A stretch of DNA of 64,000 nucleotides from the NCBI RefSeq assembly GCF_003583985.1, contig NZ_QXML01000013.1, forward strand, positions 1-64,000. Direction: 5' to 3'. The first letter of the stretch is position 1. Each line of letters begins with the position of its first letter. Positions 1-8,240 of the stretch are shown in pieces. The DNA is from Algoriphagus lacus. Its GTDB lineage: Bacteria > Bacteroidota > Bacteroidia > Cytophagales > Cyclobacteriaceae. The notes under the pieces are model-generated. The model had not been told where the DNA came from and did no database searches. It saw only the letters and a program-made list of their open reading frames with translations. Both the position numbers and the translations under genes were made by a program.

Positions 1-33
1 GGAGTTCTTTTCCTGGAATGGAGGTCAATGGGT

Positions 34-294
34 TCATGGCTGTCTGGTTTTAAGATTTTCAGCGACCGTGAGTTCCAATTTCATGCATTCCTCGATTAGC
101 CGGGAGACATGTTCCAGGCATTGGTTTTCTGATTCCCACTCTGAAGAAATTGCGGCGACAAGTCTTCTGTTCATTTCGATAGCCTGGAGTAGGAGATCGG
201 AGCACCCGCTTGAATCAGTGCCATAGCTGACAATCAAGATGCCCTCAAAGGAGATGGCTGATTGGTTGAAATTGGAGAGGTATACGAAACGCAT
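34..294 (-). CDS. hypothetical protein, 86 aa
   Basis: An 86-codon frame reads from ATG at 294 to a TGA at 34. No family is recognised. The composition is protein-like: a hydrophobic beta-like N-terminus, then an acidic amphipathic helix-like C-terminal half with two Cys (ENQCLEHVSRLIEECMKLEL), which suggests a small cytosolic alpha/beta protein. There is no signal peptide or membrane segment. It stands alone beside a long repeat-rich non-coding region, so it could be a real orphan gene or a chance frame. Its real function is unknown. Confidence 0.4.
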   Translation of the reverse strand: MRFVYLSNFNQSAISFEGILIVSYGTDSSGCSDLLLQAIEMNRRLVAAISSEWESENQCLEHVSRLIEECMKLELTVAENLKTRQP

Positions 295-582
295 GATTTT
301 TCCTGATTTTGTTCGCCGGAAAATTGGATGAATCGGGACTTCTGTCCCATTCCATGTGGGGATGAATTAGAAAAGAAGAGGAATAAAATATTCGGGTTGT
401 GTCTCGCGTCATTGCGAGTCCTAAAAATTCCGGCATATACAAAATGGCCATGACAGGTTGGTGTCACCTACACCCATTCTTCAAAGGGTGATATTAAGTA
501 ATGTTTCGCCAGCTGAGCACAAATCATCAATCAGAAAGGCGCGGGGGTCTCGCTGCCCACCCTGCAGGCTGGCCCAAACCTA

Positions 583-603
583 AAACAGCCCAGTGGGCTG
601 TTT
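583..603 (+). terminator. orphan hairpin with T-run
   Basis: AAACAGCCC (583-591), a 3-base loop, then GGGCTGTTT (595-603) followed by CTTT. The shape is that of an intrinsic terminator on the plus strand, but no plus-strand gene lies upstream, so it may simply be part of the repeat landscape. Confidence 0.4.
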
Positions 604-631
604 CTTTACGGTTTGTCCTTCCCCGCGCGTC

Positions 632-793
632 TATCCGATTAATATTCTGTGCTAGGAGAGTGAACTCAAACGTTGTTTTGGACTTAATGACGGAAGCAGA
701 CACATTTTGTCCAGGAAAAATGACCCGTCCCGCCGATTCTCTTGCAGATCTCAGTGCTAAGGAGAAAGGCTATCGATCCACGGGGCAATGACG
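632..793. repeat. 162-bp direct repeat, copy 1
   Basis: Aligns without gaps to 1241-1402 (offset 609 bases), with 13 differences by my reading (about 92% identity). It contains an open frame, but of the substituted codons about 8 change the amino acid and 4-5 are silent, so there is no sign of selection for protein. Confidence 0.85.
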
Positions 794-1240
794 AAAAGTA
801 GCGTCATTGCGAGGGATCTTGTTTTGATTATCAGGTTGTTTTTCAGTCTTGCGATCCCGAAGCAATCCTTTAGTAAGCATAGGATTGCTTCGTCGTGCCT
901 CCTCGCAATGACGTTTCCGTCATCGCGAAGGAGCAAAGGATTTGTTTTTTCTTAATTTCCAATCTATCCGCGACTGAAGCGATCTTTCAAGGGCAGTATC
1001 AAATAAAAAAGACTGCTTCGCTCCCTGCCTCCTCGCAGTGACGAAAGCCCCGAAGCAATCTTTTGAGGCTTTTCATTTCTTTGTTCTTTTTTCTTGATAA
1101 AAAAGAACGAAAAAATCAAGATTTGCCCCGCCCTGCAAGCTGGCCCCTCGCTAAATCAGTTCACTGAACTAATTCTTAACGCTCGGTCCTTACCGCACAA
1201 GGCCGAACGCCGGCTCGCTGGCAAATCCTACCCTCGCGCC

Positions 1241-1402
1241 TATCCGATTAATATTCTGTGCTAGCAGGGTGAACTCAAACGTCGTTTCGGACTTAATGAC
1301 GGAAGCAGACAAATTTTGTCCAGAAAAAATGACTCGTCCCGCCGATTCTCCTGCTGATCTCAGAGCTAAGGAGAAAGGCTATCGCACCACGGTGCAATGA
1401 CG
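1241..1402. repeat. 162-bp direct repeat, copy 2
   Basis: Second copy of the element at 632-793, in the same orientation. Both start at TATCCGATTAATATTC and end at CAATGACG. The flanking GCAATGACG phrases link it to the short repeats scattered through 790-1100. Confidence 0.85.
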
Positions 1403-1533
1403 GTACCCGACACTTTTTGTCCGGATAAATCAAGCAAAACCCCGATTCCCTTGCTGGAATCAGTACTAAGGAATAATTTAGTCCAAGGACTTTGGGGAGA
1501 TTTTCCTAATTTCCCTTTCTAATACTTCAGACA

Positions 1534-1941
1534 ATGAACGAAAAAATCCACCACGGCCGGAATATCAAGCGATTCAGAGAGATGATGGGCATCAAGCAGG
1601 AAGCCCTGGCTCAGGAACTCGGAGAAGACTGGTCCCAGAAGAAGATCAGCCTGCTGGAGCAAAAGGAAGAAGTGGAGGAGGAGCTACTTCGGCAGGTGGG
1701 TGAGATTTTAAGGATTCCGGTGGAAGCTTTTAAGAATTTTGATGAGGAGCAGGCGATTAATATTATCTCGAATACATTCGACCATTGCAATCAACCTGCA
1801 TCTGTTTTTTACAATTCATCCATTAATCCTTTGGATCAAATTATCAGGTTTCACGAAGAAAAAATCGCCCTTTATGAGCGTATGCTAAAGGAAAAGGATG
1901 AGATGATGGAGCGACTGGAAAGGCTGATCAAGGAGAAGTAG
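1534..1941 (+). CDS. XRE-family helix-turn-helix regulator
   Basis: A 135-residue cytosolic DNA-binding protein. Residues about 8-65 form a Cro/CI-type HTH domain (IKRFREMMGIKQEALAQELG, then WSQKKISLLEQ as recognition helix, and a closing LLRQVGEILRIPVEAF). The C-terminal 40 residues are a charged coiled-coil-like helix (HEEKIALYERMLKEKDEMMERLERL), likely for dimerisation. Single-HTH regulators of this size with a C-terminal coiled coil are common in Bacteroidota, often next to restriction or mobile loci. Its target is unknown; the neighbouring leftward type I restriction operon is a possible one, but that is inference. ATG start after an AT-rich leader. Confidence 0.85.
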   Translation: MNEKIHHGRNIKRFREMMGIKQEALAQELGEDWSQKKISLLEQKEEVEEELLRQVGEILRIPVEAFKNFDEEQAINIISNTFDHCNQPASVFYNSSINPLDQIIRFHEEKIALYERMLKEKDEMMERLERLIKEK

Positions 1942-2064
1942 TGGGTTGAATCGAATTTTGGAATTATTGCCGGAGAAAGGGTAGGAGTTGTCGGATTACA
2001 AACTCTAGAAGAAGGCCTCGAACTTGCAAATTTCAAGGAGCTTGCTCATGAATCAGTGAGCCGA

Positions 2065-2409
2065 TCAAATACCAAAAGCAGACTGAAGCGATTGGTTAAT
2101 TCTCTCAGTAAGAAGATCAACGAGCTCTTCATCCATAAACTCATACTCATCCGGAACATGAAGGACCTCGATAGCAGGTAAATCCAAATGACCATACAGA
2201 TCCCTGATTTTGGTTCGATGTTCGGTTTCCATGACATATACCAAATCAGACCAATTTAAATCCCCCTCAGAAATTTTCCTGTCACTTTTTGGGCTTAGTC
2301 CCGCAGATCGGACATTAAACCGTGAATCATTTTTAAAAATAAATTCTCCAGTTCTGCTGCGCCTTTTGTTTTTCCCACAAATGATCAGAATGTTCGGTCT
2401 TTGGGTCAT
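2065..2409 (-). CDS. low-molecular-weight protein tyrosine phosphatase-like protein
   Basis: A 114-residue cytosolic protein. The N-terminus carries a P-loop-like signature ILIICGKNKRRS, matching the C-x5-R-S phosphatase loop (nucleophile Cys, binding Arg), then RTGEFIF and an SAGLSP segment as in low-molecular-weight phosphatases. The DLVYVMETEHRTKI segment and LHVPDEYEFMDEELVDLL near the C-terminus fit the COG4551 small predicted phosphatases of bacteria, where DEYxxMD replaces the usual DPF/DPY acid loop. It lies between an XRE regulator and hsdR, so it may belong to the accessory island. Substrate unknown. The start is ATG at 2409. Confidence 0.75.
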   Translation of the reverse strand: MTQRPNILIICGKNKRRSRTGEFIFKNDSRFNVRSAGLSPKSDRKISEGDLNWSDLVYVMETEHRTKIRDLYGHLDLPAIEVLHVPDEYEFMDEELVDLLTERINQSLQSAFGI

Positions 2410-2531
2410 AATGGTATTGACTTCTAGTACTGAAAAGGTAAAGTGGTGAGAAATGGCGAAGCTATTGGTGTTTGGGATGGGTTTGGAGATAGGGTTTCGC
2501 TCGTATATGTTTGGCGAGGTCTAACTCAAAT

Positions 2532-4949
2532 TTAAGCCACCACATCCTGATACAAATACTGCTGAAACTCAATAAACAGCTTCCTAACCTCCCCGGCATT
2601 TCCTAGCATGCTAAGTCCGTCGGGCAAACTCTGGTACTTGTTTTCAATCAGGGTTTTGAGTTTGGAATCGTCCAATTCATCGATGCCGGCTTCCACATAC
2701 TTTTCCAACACAAAATCGATAAAGTCTTTTTGATTGGCAGAAAGCAAGGGGACGATGGTTTGTTGGGCTAATTTTGCCCGCTCTTCCCGGGATTTGGCTA
2801 TGTAATCTCCGTTGAATACGTACTCCAATACATCAAAAAGGTCACTCTTTTCCATGTTGACCAGCTTTTGTAAGGTGATCAAATCACTCTTTGGAAAACC
2901 CAATTCATCCAGTTTTTCCAACAAGGTCCTGCGGGTCACCGGATTGCTCCAAATGGAACGCAATTCTCCCTCGTTCCGGAAAAGCTTGGGCAATTCTCCA
3001 AACAGGTCATTTAAAAACTCCTCCGCAGAAATAGGTTTGCCGTCTGCACTCCAAAAGGAGGTGGACATCATGTGTTGGATTTGCCGATCCTTTCCCCGAG
3101 CCAGCTTCACCTTTACCTTTTTGGGTTTTTTCTCACAAATACAAGGTGACTCACCACAGACAATGCAGGGAGCTGCAGGTTCTTTCACACACTCGCAAAC
3201 TACCTTTCCACATTCGGTGCATGGAGTAGGCGGTTGGGGTTCTCCAATTATCTCATCCGGCTCAGCAGGATCTCCATCCCACTCCGGGTCGGCAAAATGC
3301 TGGTAGGCATTGACATAGTCATAAATGGTGAAAAACTCTTTTCCATCATACACGCGGGTGCCTCGCCCTACGATTTGCTTAAATTCTATCATGGAATTCA
3401 CAGGGCGCATCAACACAATGTTCCGAACGTTGCGGGCATCCACTCCCGTGGAAAGTTTCTGTGAGGTAGTCAGAATGGTAGGGATAGTTTTTTCATTGTC
3501 CTGAAATTCCCGCAATTGCCGCTCTCCTTCTTCCCCATCGTTGGCAGTCACCCGCACGCAATAGAACGGATCTTTGGTTTTGCTTTCCTGATTGATCAGA
3601 TCCCGAACCAAAGCCGCGTGGGCCTGATTGGCGCAAAACACAATCGCTTTTTCTTTTGGTCCACAGTCAGCCAAAAAGATTTGGACGCGTTTTCGCTCCC
3701 GCTCCACGATCTCAATGGTTCGGTTAAAATCCTTCTCCTCGTACCGCTTTCCTGCTTCAATTTCGCCTTCCAGCAATTCATCGTCAGAAGTGTAGATGTA
3801 ATCGTCCAGCGTGGTCTGAACCCGCTTTACCTTGAATGGAGTCAAAAATCCATCATTGATTCCCTCTTTCAGGGAATAGACGTAGACGGGCTCTCCAAAA
3901 TACCGATAGGTGTCCACATTGTCTTTGCGCTTGGGCGTGGCAGTCAAACCCATTTGCACTGCCGGAGCAAAGTATTCCAGAATTGCCCGCCAATTGCTCT
4001 CATCCTGAGCCCCGCCTCGGTGACACTCATCGATGATGATCAGGTCAAAATAATCGGGGGGATAGGCTCCAAAGTAAGGAGAAGGTTTGCCATCCGCACC
4101 CGTTCCGGACATGAAGGTCTGGAAAATGGTAAAGAACAAACTCCCATTGGTCGGTACCCTTCCGTTCTTCTTGATCGCGTCGGGCTTGATTCTGACCAAG
4201 GCGTCTTCCGGAAAAGCCGAAAAGGAATTGTAAGCCTGATTAGCGAGGATATTCCGATCGGCCAAAAACAAGACGCGTGGTCTTCTGCTGGCCTGACCGG
4301 GCGATTTATTACGATCCTGAAGATTCCAGCGAGTCTGAAACAGCTTCCATGCAATCTGAAAGGAGATGGCTGTTTTCCCGGTGCCTGTGGCCAAGGTCAG
4401 CAATACCCGGTCTTTTTGCTTTGCCACGGCCTCGAGGGTCTTGGCCACGGCGATTTCCTGATAGTAGCGAAGCTCCCATGAACCGGATTTGTCCTCAAAA
4501 GGAACTGATGCAAAACGTGCTCTCCATTGTTCCGAAAAGTCTTCCTGTAGTTCTGCAGGCTTTGCCGGAAAGGTCTTTTCCCAAAGTTGTTCGGGGCTTA
4601 AAAAATCATCCGCTAACCCTTCTGCTCCAGTCTCCATGCAGATTTGGTAGATCTGTCGTCCATTGCTCGAGTAAGTAGTAGCCAGTTTCAGTTTCTCGGC
4701 ATACTGCTTGGCCTGCATGACGCCTTCACCAACTTCCTGATTTGCACTTTTGGCTTCGATCACAGCCAGCTTGGTGCCTTTGTAGACCAGGACGTAGTCT
4801 GCGATTTGTTTTTTGCCTCGCCCGCCCACCTGGATTTTTCCTGCGGTGATCTTGTACTCACGCAGGACCTTGGAGCCCTCGACCACACCCCAGCCAGCTT
4901 CCCTGAGCTTGGGGTCGATGAGTTCGGCGCGGGTTTCGGATTCGTTCAT
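2532..4949 (-). CDS. hsdR: type I restriction enzyme, R (motor/nuclease) subunit
   Basis: An 805-residue EcoEI-like HsdR. It is the ATP-driven DNA translocase and nuclease of the type I complex. A PD-(D/E)xK nuclease lies at the N-terminus (Asp51, Glu65, Lys67 in EAK). A superfamily 2 helicase core follows: Walker A ATGTGKT with Lys192, DECH box 307-310, GLTATP about 334-339, and motif VI VGRGTR about 527-532. Between the motor and the C-terminal domain lie two tandem C-x2-C-x4-C-x-C clusters (Cys577/580/585/587 and 595/598/603/605), which probably bind zinc and are not a standard part of HsdR. The open frame extends 66 codons upstream, but that part runs through a repeat hairpin and into the previous gene, so ATG at 4949 is chosen. 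Last gene of the hsd operon. Confidence 0.93.
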   Translation of the reverse strand: MNESETRAELIDPKLREAGWGVVEGSKVLREYKITAGKIQVGGRGKKQIADYVLVYKGTKLAVIEAKSANQEVGEGVMQAKQYAEKLKLATTYSSNGRQIYQICMETGAEGLADDFLSPEQLWEKTFPAKPAELQEDFSEQWRARFASVPFEDKSGSWELRYYQEIAVAKTLEAVAKQKDRVLLTLATGTGKTAISFQIAWKLFQTRWNLQDRNKSPGQASRRPRVLFLADRNILANQAYNSFSAFPEDALVRIKPDAIKKNGRVPTNGSLFFTIFQTFMSGTGADGKPSPYFGAYPPDYFDLIIIDECHRGGAQDESNWRAILEYFAPAVQMGLTATPKRKDNVDTYRYFGEPVYVYSLKEGINDGFLTPFKVKRVQTTLDDYIYTSDDELLEGEIEAGKRYEEKDFNRTIEIVERERKRVQIFLADCGPKEKAIVFCANQAHAALVRDLINQESKTKDPFYCVRVTANDGEEGERQLREFQDNEKTIPTILTTSQKLSTGVDARNVRNIVLMRPVNSMIEFKQIVGRGTRVYDGKEFFTIYDYVNAYQHFADPEWDGDPAEPDEIIGEPQPPTPCTECGKVVCECVKEPAAPCIVCGESPCICEKKPKKVKVKLARGKDRQIQHMMSTSFWSADGKPISAEEFLNDLFGELPKLFRNEGELRSIWSNPVTRRTLLEKLDELGFPKSDLITLQKLVNMEKSDLFDVLEYVFNGDYIAKSREERAKLAQQTIVPLLSANQKDFIDFVLEKYVEAGIDELDDSKLKTLIENKYQSLPDGLSMLGNAGEVRKLFIEFQQYLYQDVVA

Positions 4950-4974
4950 GAGGTTTATTTTTTTTTCTCTACCT

Positions 4975-5014
4975 GGGACATTTGGGACTCTTGGGACGAG
5001 GTCCCAAATGTCCC
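4975..5014. repeat. GGGACATTTGGGAC inverted repeat between operon genes
   Basis: GGGACATTTGGGAC (4975-4988) and its exact complement GTCCCAAATGTCCC (5001-5014) form a 14-bp stem around a 12-base loop. The loop and the following bases hold further TTGGGAC and AAGTCCCA units. It lies in the leader between the four-helix gene and hsdR, where it could slow or tune hsdR translation. It resembles interspersed GGGAC-type repeats of Bacteroidota. Confidence 0.8.
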
Positions 5015-5029
5015 ACAAGTCCCAAAAAG

Positions 5030-5608
5030 CTATGGTTTCTTTTTCCTTTCCTCGATTCTTGCTCTGGTCATCCGCTCTCTCAATCCCCCCTCTTTGACAA
5101 AAGCAATTTCTAATTTTTTGATTTGTTGATTCAACAAATAAGTACAAATTTTTATCAACGTAATCATCACATTCGCACAGATCTCCGGGTCCTCGTGCTC
5201 GATGGCTTTCTGGAAGGTCTCGTAGCTAGGAGTGGGGGTGCTTTTGTTCAGCTCGCGAACGCGAGCCACAAGGCGGTGATTCTTTTCCCAGATGGGAAGC
5301 TTGCGGGTCCTGAGAAAATCCTCGTAGTCGATCTGCAACTCTTCCAAACTGGCCCTGGCGACATTCGTGAGCTTGATTTCCATTTCCTTGGAGGTAGCAG
5401 AGGCCATGCTGCCCTCGGCGATATTCTGCTTGCCACTGCGGGCGGCCTGCACCATCTGACCCACTGTCCGGTCGTATTTATTGAAAAAGCGATTCGTGAA
5501 ATATACCGTCCCGTCGTAGACGATCTCAGCCTTCTGATAGCTAAACAGATGCCGATACCCTCCATGTGCGGGGATAAATCCTTCGGTATTTTTTTCTTGG
5601 TCATTCAT
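5030..5608 (-). CDS. four-helix-bundle protein of restriction locus
   Basis: A 192-residue cytosolic protein made mainly of long helices. The stretch RTVGQMVQAARSGKQNIAEG matches the signature of the four-helix-bundle family that includes 23S rRNA intervening-sequence proteins and the DGR accessory protein Avd. The next part (EMEIKLTNVARASLEELQIDYEDFL) and the C-terminal helices resemble the 'four helix bundle suffix' subfamily, often met inside type I restriction operons. It starts 5 bases after the KAP NTPase stop and precedes hsdR, so it is co-transcribed with the hsd genes. A role as nucleic-acid or complex scaffold is plausible but unproven. The C-terminal tail is very basic (RARIEERKKKP). 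Confidence 0.75.
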   Translation of the reverse strand: MNDQEKNTEGFIPAHGGYRHLFSYQKAEIVYDGTVYFTNRFFNKYDRTVGQMVQAARSGKQNIAEGSMASATSKEMEIKLTNVARASLEELQIDYEDFLRTRKLPIWEKNHRLVARVRELNKSTPTPSYETFQKAIEHEDPEICANVMITLIKICTYLLNQQIKKLEIAFVKEGGLRERMTRARIEERKKKP

Positions 5609-5613
5609 CGACT

Positions 5614-7044
5614 TTAACTCCTCTGTAATTCGTGCATTAACTCAATTCTAGAAATGAAGTAATCCAAATGCAGTTCACCACCTTTTGGGTAGTGTTTTTC
5701 ATTAAATTCAATGAAATATTCAAAGGAATAATCAGAAATTAATTTCTTACGATAAAGCTTAGGCGTGACTTTCAGCTTTTTTTCTTGTTGTTCTTTTCCT
5801 TCCGACTTCTCCCATAGGTCTAATTCTTTATTAGCAACATTATTCTTGTATAGGACTAGTAGAAGGGATTCGATGTAACCAAAATTAAGGTCTTTTCCTT
5901 TTTTAATTTTTGGGCTTACAAAATCAAATAACTCATCAATAAAGTCTTGAAAATTTAGCCTACTGTCTTTTATTAAATTATAAAAATCGGGCTTTATAAA
6001 CTTGATAAATAAAAGAGTCAATAGGGCATTGGGAAACGTATAATTTCTAACAGAAAATGTTTTTAAAATTATCGAACAATGAGAAAGGATTTTTTCGATT
6101 TGACGTAGGTTAACTTCCGAATTATTGAGAAATGAATAAGCCAGATCATAAAAAGTAATATTTTCATCAGAGAGTTTTTGGTCTAATCTTCTGTTTTCTG
6201 CACTTAAAAATTCTCTCATTCCAGTCTTTTGAAACATGTAATGAATGTAATCATTGAGAACCGGTGAAGGTAAAGAATACTCCAAATCAATAAATCGCCT
6301 TAGATATTCATTTCCATTTATTTCTGAACTTCCAAAATAGCCCTTGATAGAATTAATCAAATTTCCCTTGTCAATTGAAAGGACGAAGACAATCCCAGGA
6401 ACTGAAAAAAAATGCTTGATTATTTCTAAAAACTCGACAGCATATTTTGGATTGCAACGATCCAATTCATCGATGAAAAACACCAAGGGCTTTTCCATTT
6501 CGGAGACATAGGTTTCTAGTTCCTTTTTGAACTCTTCCAGCCCCTTTTTCTTGTTAGCATATCCATTGACTTCCTCTTCAAATACTTGAACAGCTTCCTC
6601 GGATAGTTCATTAAAGGCTTCTTTGATGGTTTTGGAGTCGATATGCTTTTCTAGGAATGCCGAAAGAACGGTAGGCACAAGTGCTTTCGAAAATCTTGCT
6701 CCATACTTAACCATAGATTTAAAATTCTTATCCTTTCCGATTTTCAATTCCTTTAATTCAGAAAGTAACGCTGTCAGCGGTTCACGATTGAAATCATGCT
6801 CCCAAGCGTTGAAATAAATGGTTTGAAACTTCCGTTCCTCCATTTCGAGATAGACTTTCCACATCCGGATAAACTCCGTCTTACCTTCTCCCCATTTATT
6901 ATTCAGTGCTAAAACAAATCCATCCGCATAATTCTCCATAATTGAGGTGAGGATTTTAGCATACTTTTCTCTGCCCAATTCACATTTTTCAAAAGGATTT
7001 AGTGGATTGGGATCTTGAAGATGGTAGTGTCTGGAAGAAATCAT
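5614..7044 (-). CDS. KAP-family P-loop NTPase inside hsd operon
   Basis: A 476-residue protein. Walker A is at 49-56 (NKWGEGKT, with Asn in place of the usual first Gly of GxWGxGKT) and Walker B at 187-195 (LVFFIDELDRC), both typical of KAP NTPases. WEHDFNREPL near residue 81 is the KAP 'WxY/H..E.P' region. Family members act in signalling and phage defence, sometimes at the membrane; here no clear membrane helix is seen. ATG at 7044 overlaps the hsdS stop (ATGA), so translation is probably coupled. The gene is visibly richer in A+T than hsdM and hsdR, which suggests separate acquisition. Its job in the restriction system is unknown: a defence effector, a guard against restriction evasion, or a passenger. 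Confidence 0.85.
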   Translation of the reverse strand: MISSRHYHLQDPNPLNPFEKCELGREKYAKILTSIMENYADGFVLALNNKWGEGKTEFIRMWKVYLEMEERKFQTIYFNAWEHDFNREPLTALLSELKELKIGKDKNFKSMVKYGARFSKALVPTVLSAFLEKHIDSKTIKEAFNELSEEAVQVFEEEVNGYANKKKGLEEFKKELETYVSEMEKPLVFFIDELDRCNPKYAVEFLEIIKHFFSVPGIVFVLSIDKGNLINSIKGYFGSSEINGNEYLRRFIDLEYSLPSPVLNDYIHYMFQKTGMREFLSAENRRLDQKLSDENITFYDLAYSFLNNSEVNLRQIEKILSHCSIILKTFSVRNYTFPNALLTLLFIKFIKPDFYNLIKDSRLNFQDFIDELFDFVSPKIKKGKDLNFGYIESLLLVLYKNNVANKELDLWEKSEGKEQQEKKLKVTPKLYRKKLISDYSFEYFIEFNEKHYPKGGELHLDYFISRIELMHELQRS

Positions 7045-8240
7045 ACCTCAACATCTCTTCCTCCTAACTCCCCACTAAACGCCTTCTGCAGGATACTCTT
7101 CTTCAACTCCTCCAAGTCAGCGATCTTCTTCTGATACAGCGCTTCCAGCTTCTGCGTCTCGGCACGCAGGGTATCTAATTGGTATAGGATGGCTTTTTGT
7201 TCTTCTTTTGATTTGGGGAACGTGATTTTGACACTAGTAAGGTCACTATTATAGAGCCTTGAAATTGTAGCTCCTTTTGAAGGAGACCAGTTACAAAATT
7301 CATAAATAACGAATAGGTAATCATTCAGAACTTGTTTCTCATCATTATCTATCCAAACAATATTTGAATCTTGGAAATATGCGGGCTCTCCATCATATCT
7401 CACACGCCTACCTATTGTTCCTGATGCAGAAATTAAAACATCGCCTTTTTTTGGGAATGAATACTTTGATCGGAATTCATCAAAAATTTCTTTTGAAATA
7501 AACGCATCTGGTTCTTTACCAAAAGTTCCAATTTTGTAAAATGGAATATCTCCAGTGGCTGTTGTTTGCTCCTTGAAAATTCTCTTGCACATTTTTGGAC
7601 TTCCTATTTCCCCTAGTGTTTTTTCTACCCAACCATCACCTTTTTCCTTAAACACCCCCTGCAAATAGCTTTCAAAGAGTTCTTTGGCGTTTTTGAGGTT
7701 TTGTTCGGCATTGGCTTTTGCCTTGGCTATCGCTGCAAAGGCTTCATCCAAGATGGAAACAATGCGTTGTTGTTCGGGGAGAGGGGGAAGGGGGATTTCA
7801 ATTTGCTTTAAAATTGCAACAGAAGCCACATTCTGAATTGCTGCACCACCTGAATATTCCTTTAAACTCTCTTGAAAATTCTCACTCTGCATCCAGAGCT
7901 TTAAAAAAACGGTTGAAATTTTTTTAGATGGAGTTAATTTTAATAAAGCCTGATTAATTATTCCCTTTTGAATGTTTTCAGGAACAATTGCAACTTTGCC
8001 CATTGTCCCTGAACAACTCATAATTAAATCACCTGACTTTAATTCAAAGCGTTTCATTTCATTGAATTTAACTTCATCAATGAAATATCTTATGTCATCA
8101 AATTGGTCATAAATAGCATGTTGTTGTTCGTATACTGCGCAACCTTCAGTCTTAAAAATATTCTTCTTTAAACTACCCCCAAAAGGTCCTCGCACAAAAC
8201 TACATACATCACCTAATTTCGTTTTCCCCCAATTTTTCAT
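7041..8240 (-). CDS. hsdS: type I restriction system specificity subunit
   Basis: A 399-residue protein with two target recognition domains. The first half ends in the central conserved region IEIPLPPLPEQQRIVSILDE followed by a long coiled coil (AKAKANAEQNLKNAKELFESYLQ). The second half repeats this plan and ends in FPKSKEEQKAIL then a coiled coil and KKSILQKAFSGEL. The two domains read the two halves of a split DNA target and the coils set their spacing; HsdS bridges HsdM and HsdR. Starts by ATGA overlap with hsdM and ends by ATGA overlap with the KAP gene. The recognition domains are more A+T rich than the conserved parts, as expected of fast-evolving specificity segments. Confidence 0.93.
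   Translation of the reverse strand: MKNWGKTKLGDVCSFVRGPFGGSLKKNIFKTEGCAVYEQQHAIYDQFDDIRYFIDEVKFNEMKRFELKSGDLIMSCSGTMGKVAIVPENIQKGIINQALLKLTPSKKISTVFLKLWMQSENFQESLKEYSGGAAIQNVASVAILKQIEIPLPPLPEQQRIVSILDEAFAAIAKAKANAEQNLKNAKELFESYLQGVFKEKGDGWVEKTLGEIGSPKMCKRIFKEQTTATGDIPFYKIGTFGKEPDAFISKEIFDEFRSKYSFPKKGDVLISASGTIGRRVRYDGEPAYFQDSNIVWIDNDEKQVLNDYLFVIYEFCNWSPSKGATISRLYNSDLTSVKITFPKSKEEQKAILYQLDTLRAETQKLEALYQKKIADLEELKKSILQKAFSGELGGRDVEV

Larger units (their letters stand above)
295..1533. other. repeat-rich non-coding region
   Basis: About 1.2 kb without a supported gene. It contains the two 162-bp direct repeats listed separately, a hairpin at 583-603, and many scattered copies of short phrases such as GCAATGACG, CGAAGCAATC and CCTCCTCGCA. 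These are typical of interspersed repeats in Bacteroidota genomes. Phrases like GACACTTTTTGTCCGG near 1409 resemble insertion-sequence ends, but no transposase remnant can be read. It probably marks an old insertion and recombination site at the edge of the restriction-modification island. Confidence 0.6.

Noticed and set aside
501..791. 96-codon plus-strand frame
   Set aside because: Most of it is the 162-bp repeat and a hairpin; differences between the repeat copies are mostly amino-acid-changing, so no coding selection.
1942..2181. 80-codon continuation of the XRE frame after its stop, with protein-like start (FGIIAGERVGVVGLQ)
   Set aside because: It is only suggestive; the second half lies opposite the phosphatase gene and no family is recognised. 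Readthrough or an old fusion cannot be shown.
3516..4481. 321-codon plus-strand frame opposite hsdR
   Set aside because: Antisense shadow of a well-supported gene with all helicase motifs on the minus strand.
4950..5147. 66-codon N-terminal extension of HsdR
   Set aside because: It runs through a repeat hairpin and into the preceding gene; the normal HsdR start MNESETRAELIDPKLREAGW is at 4949.
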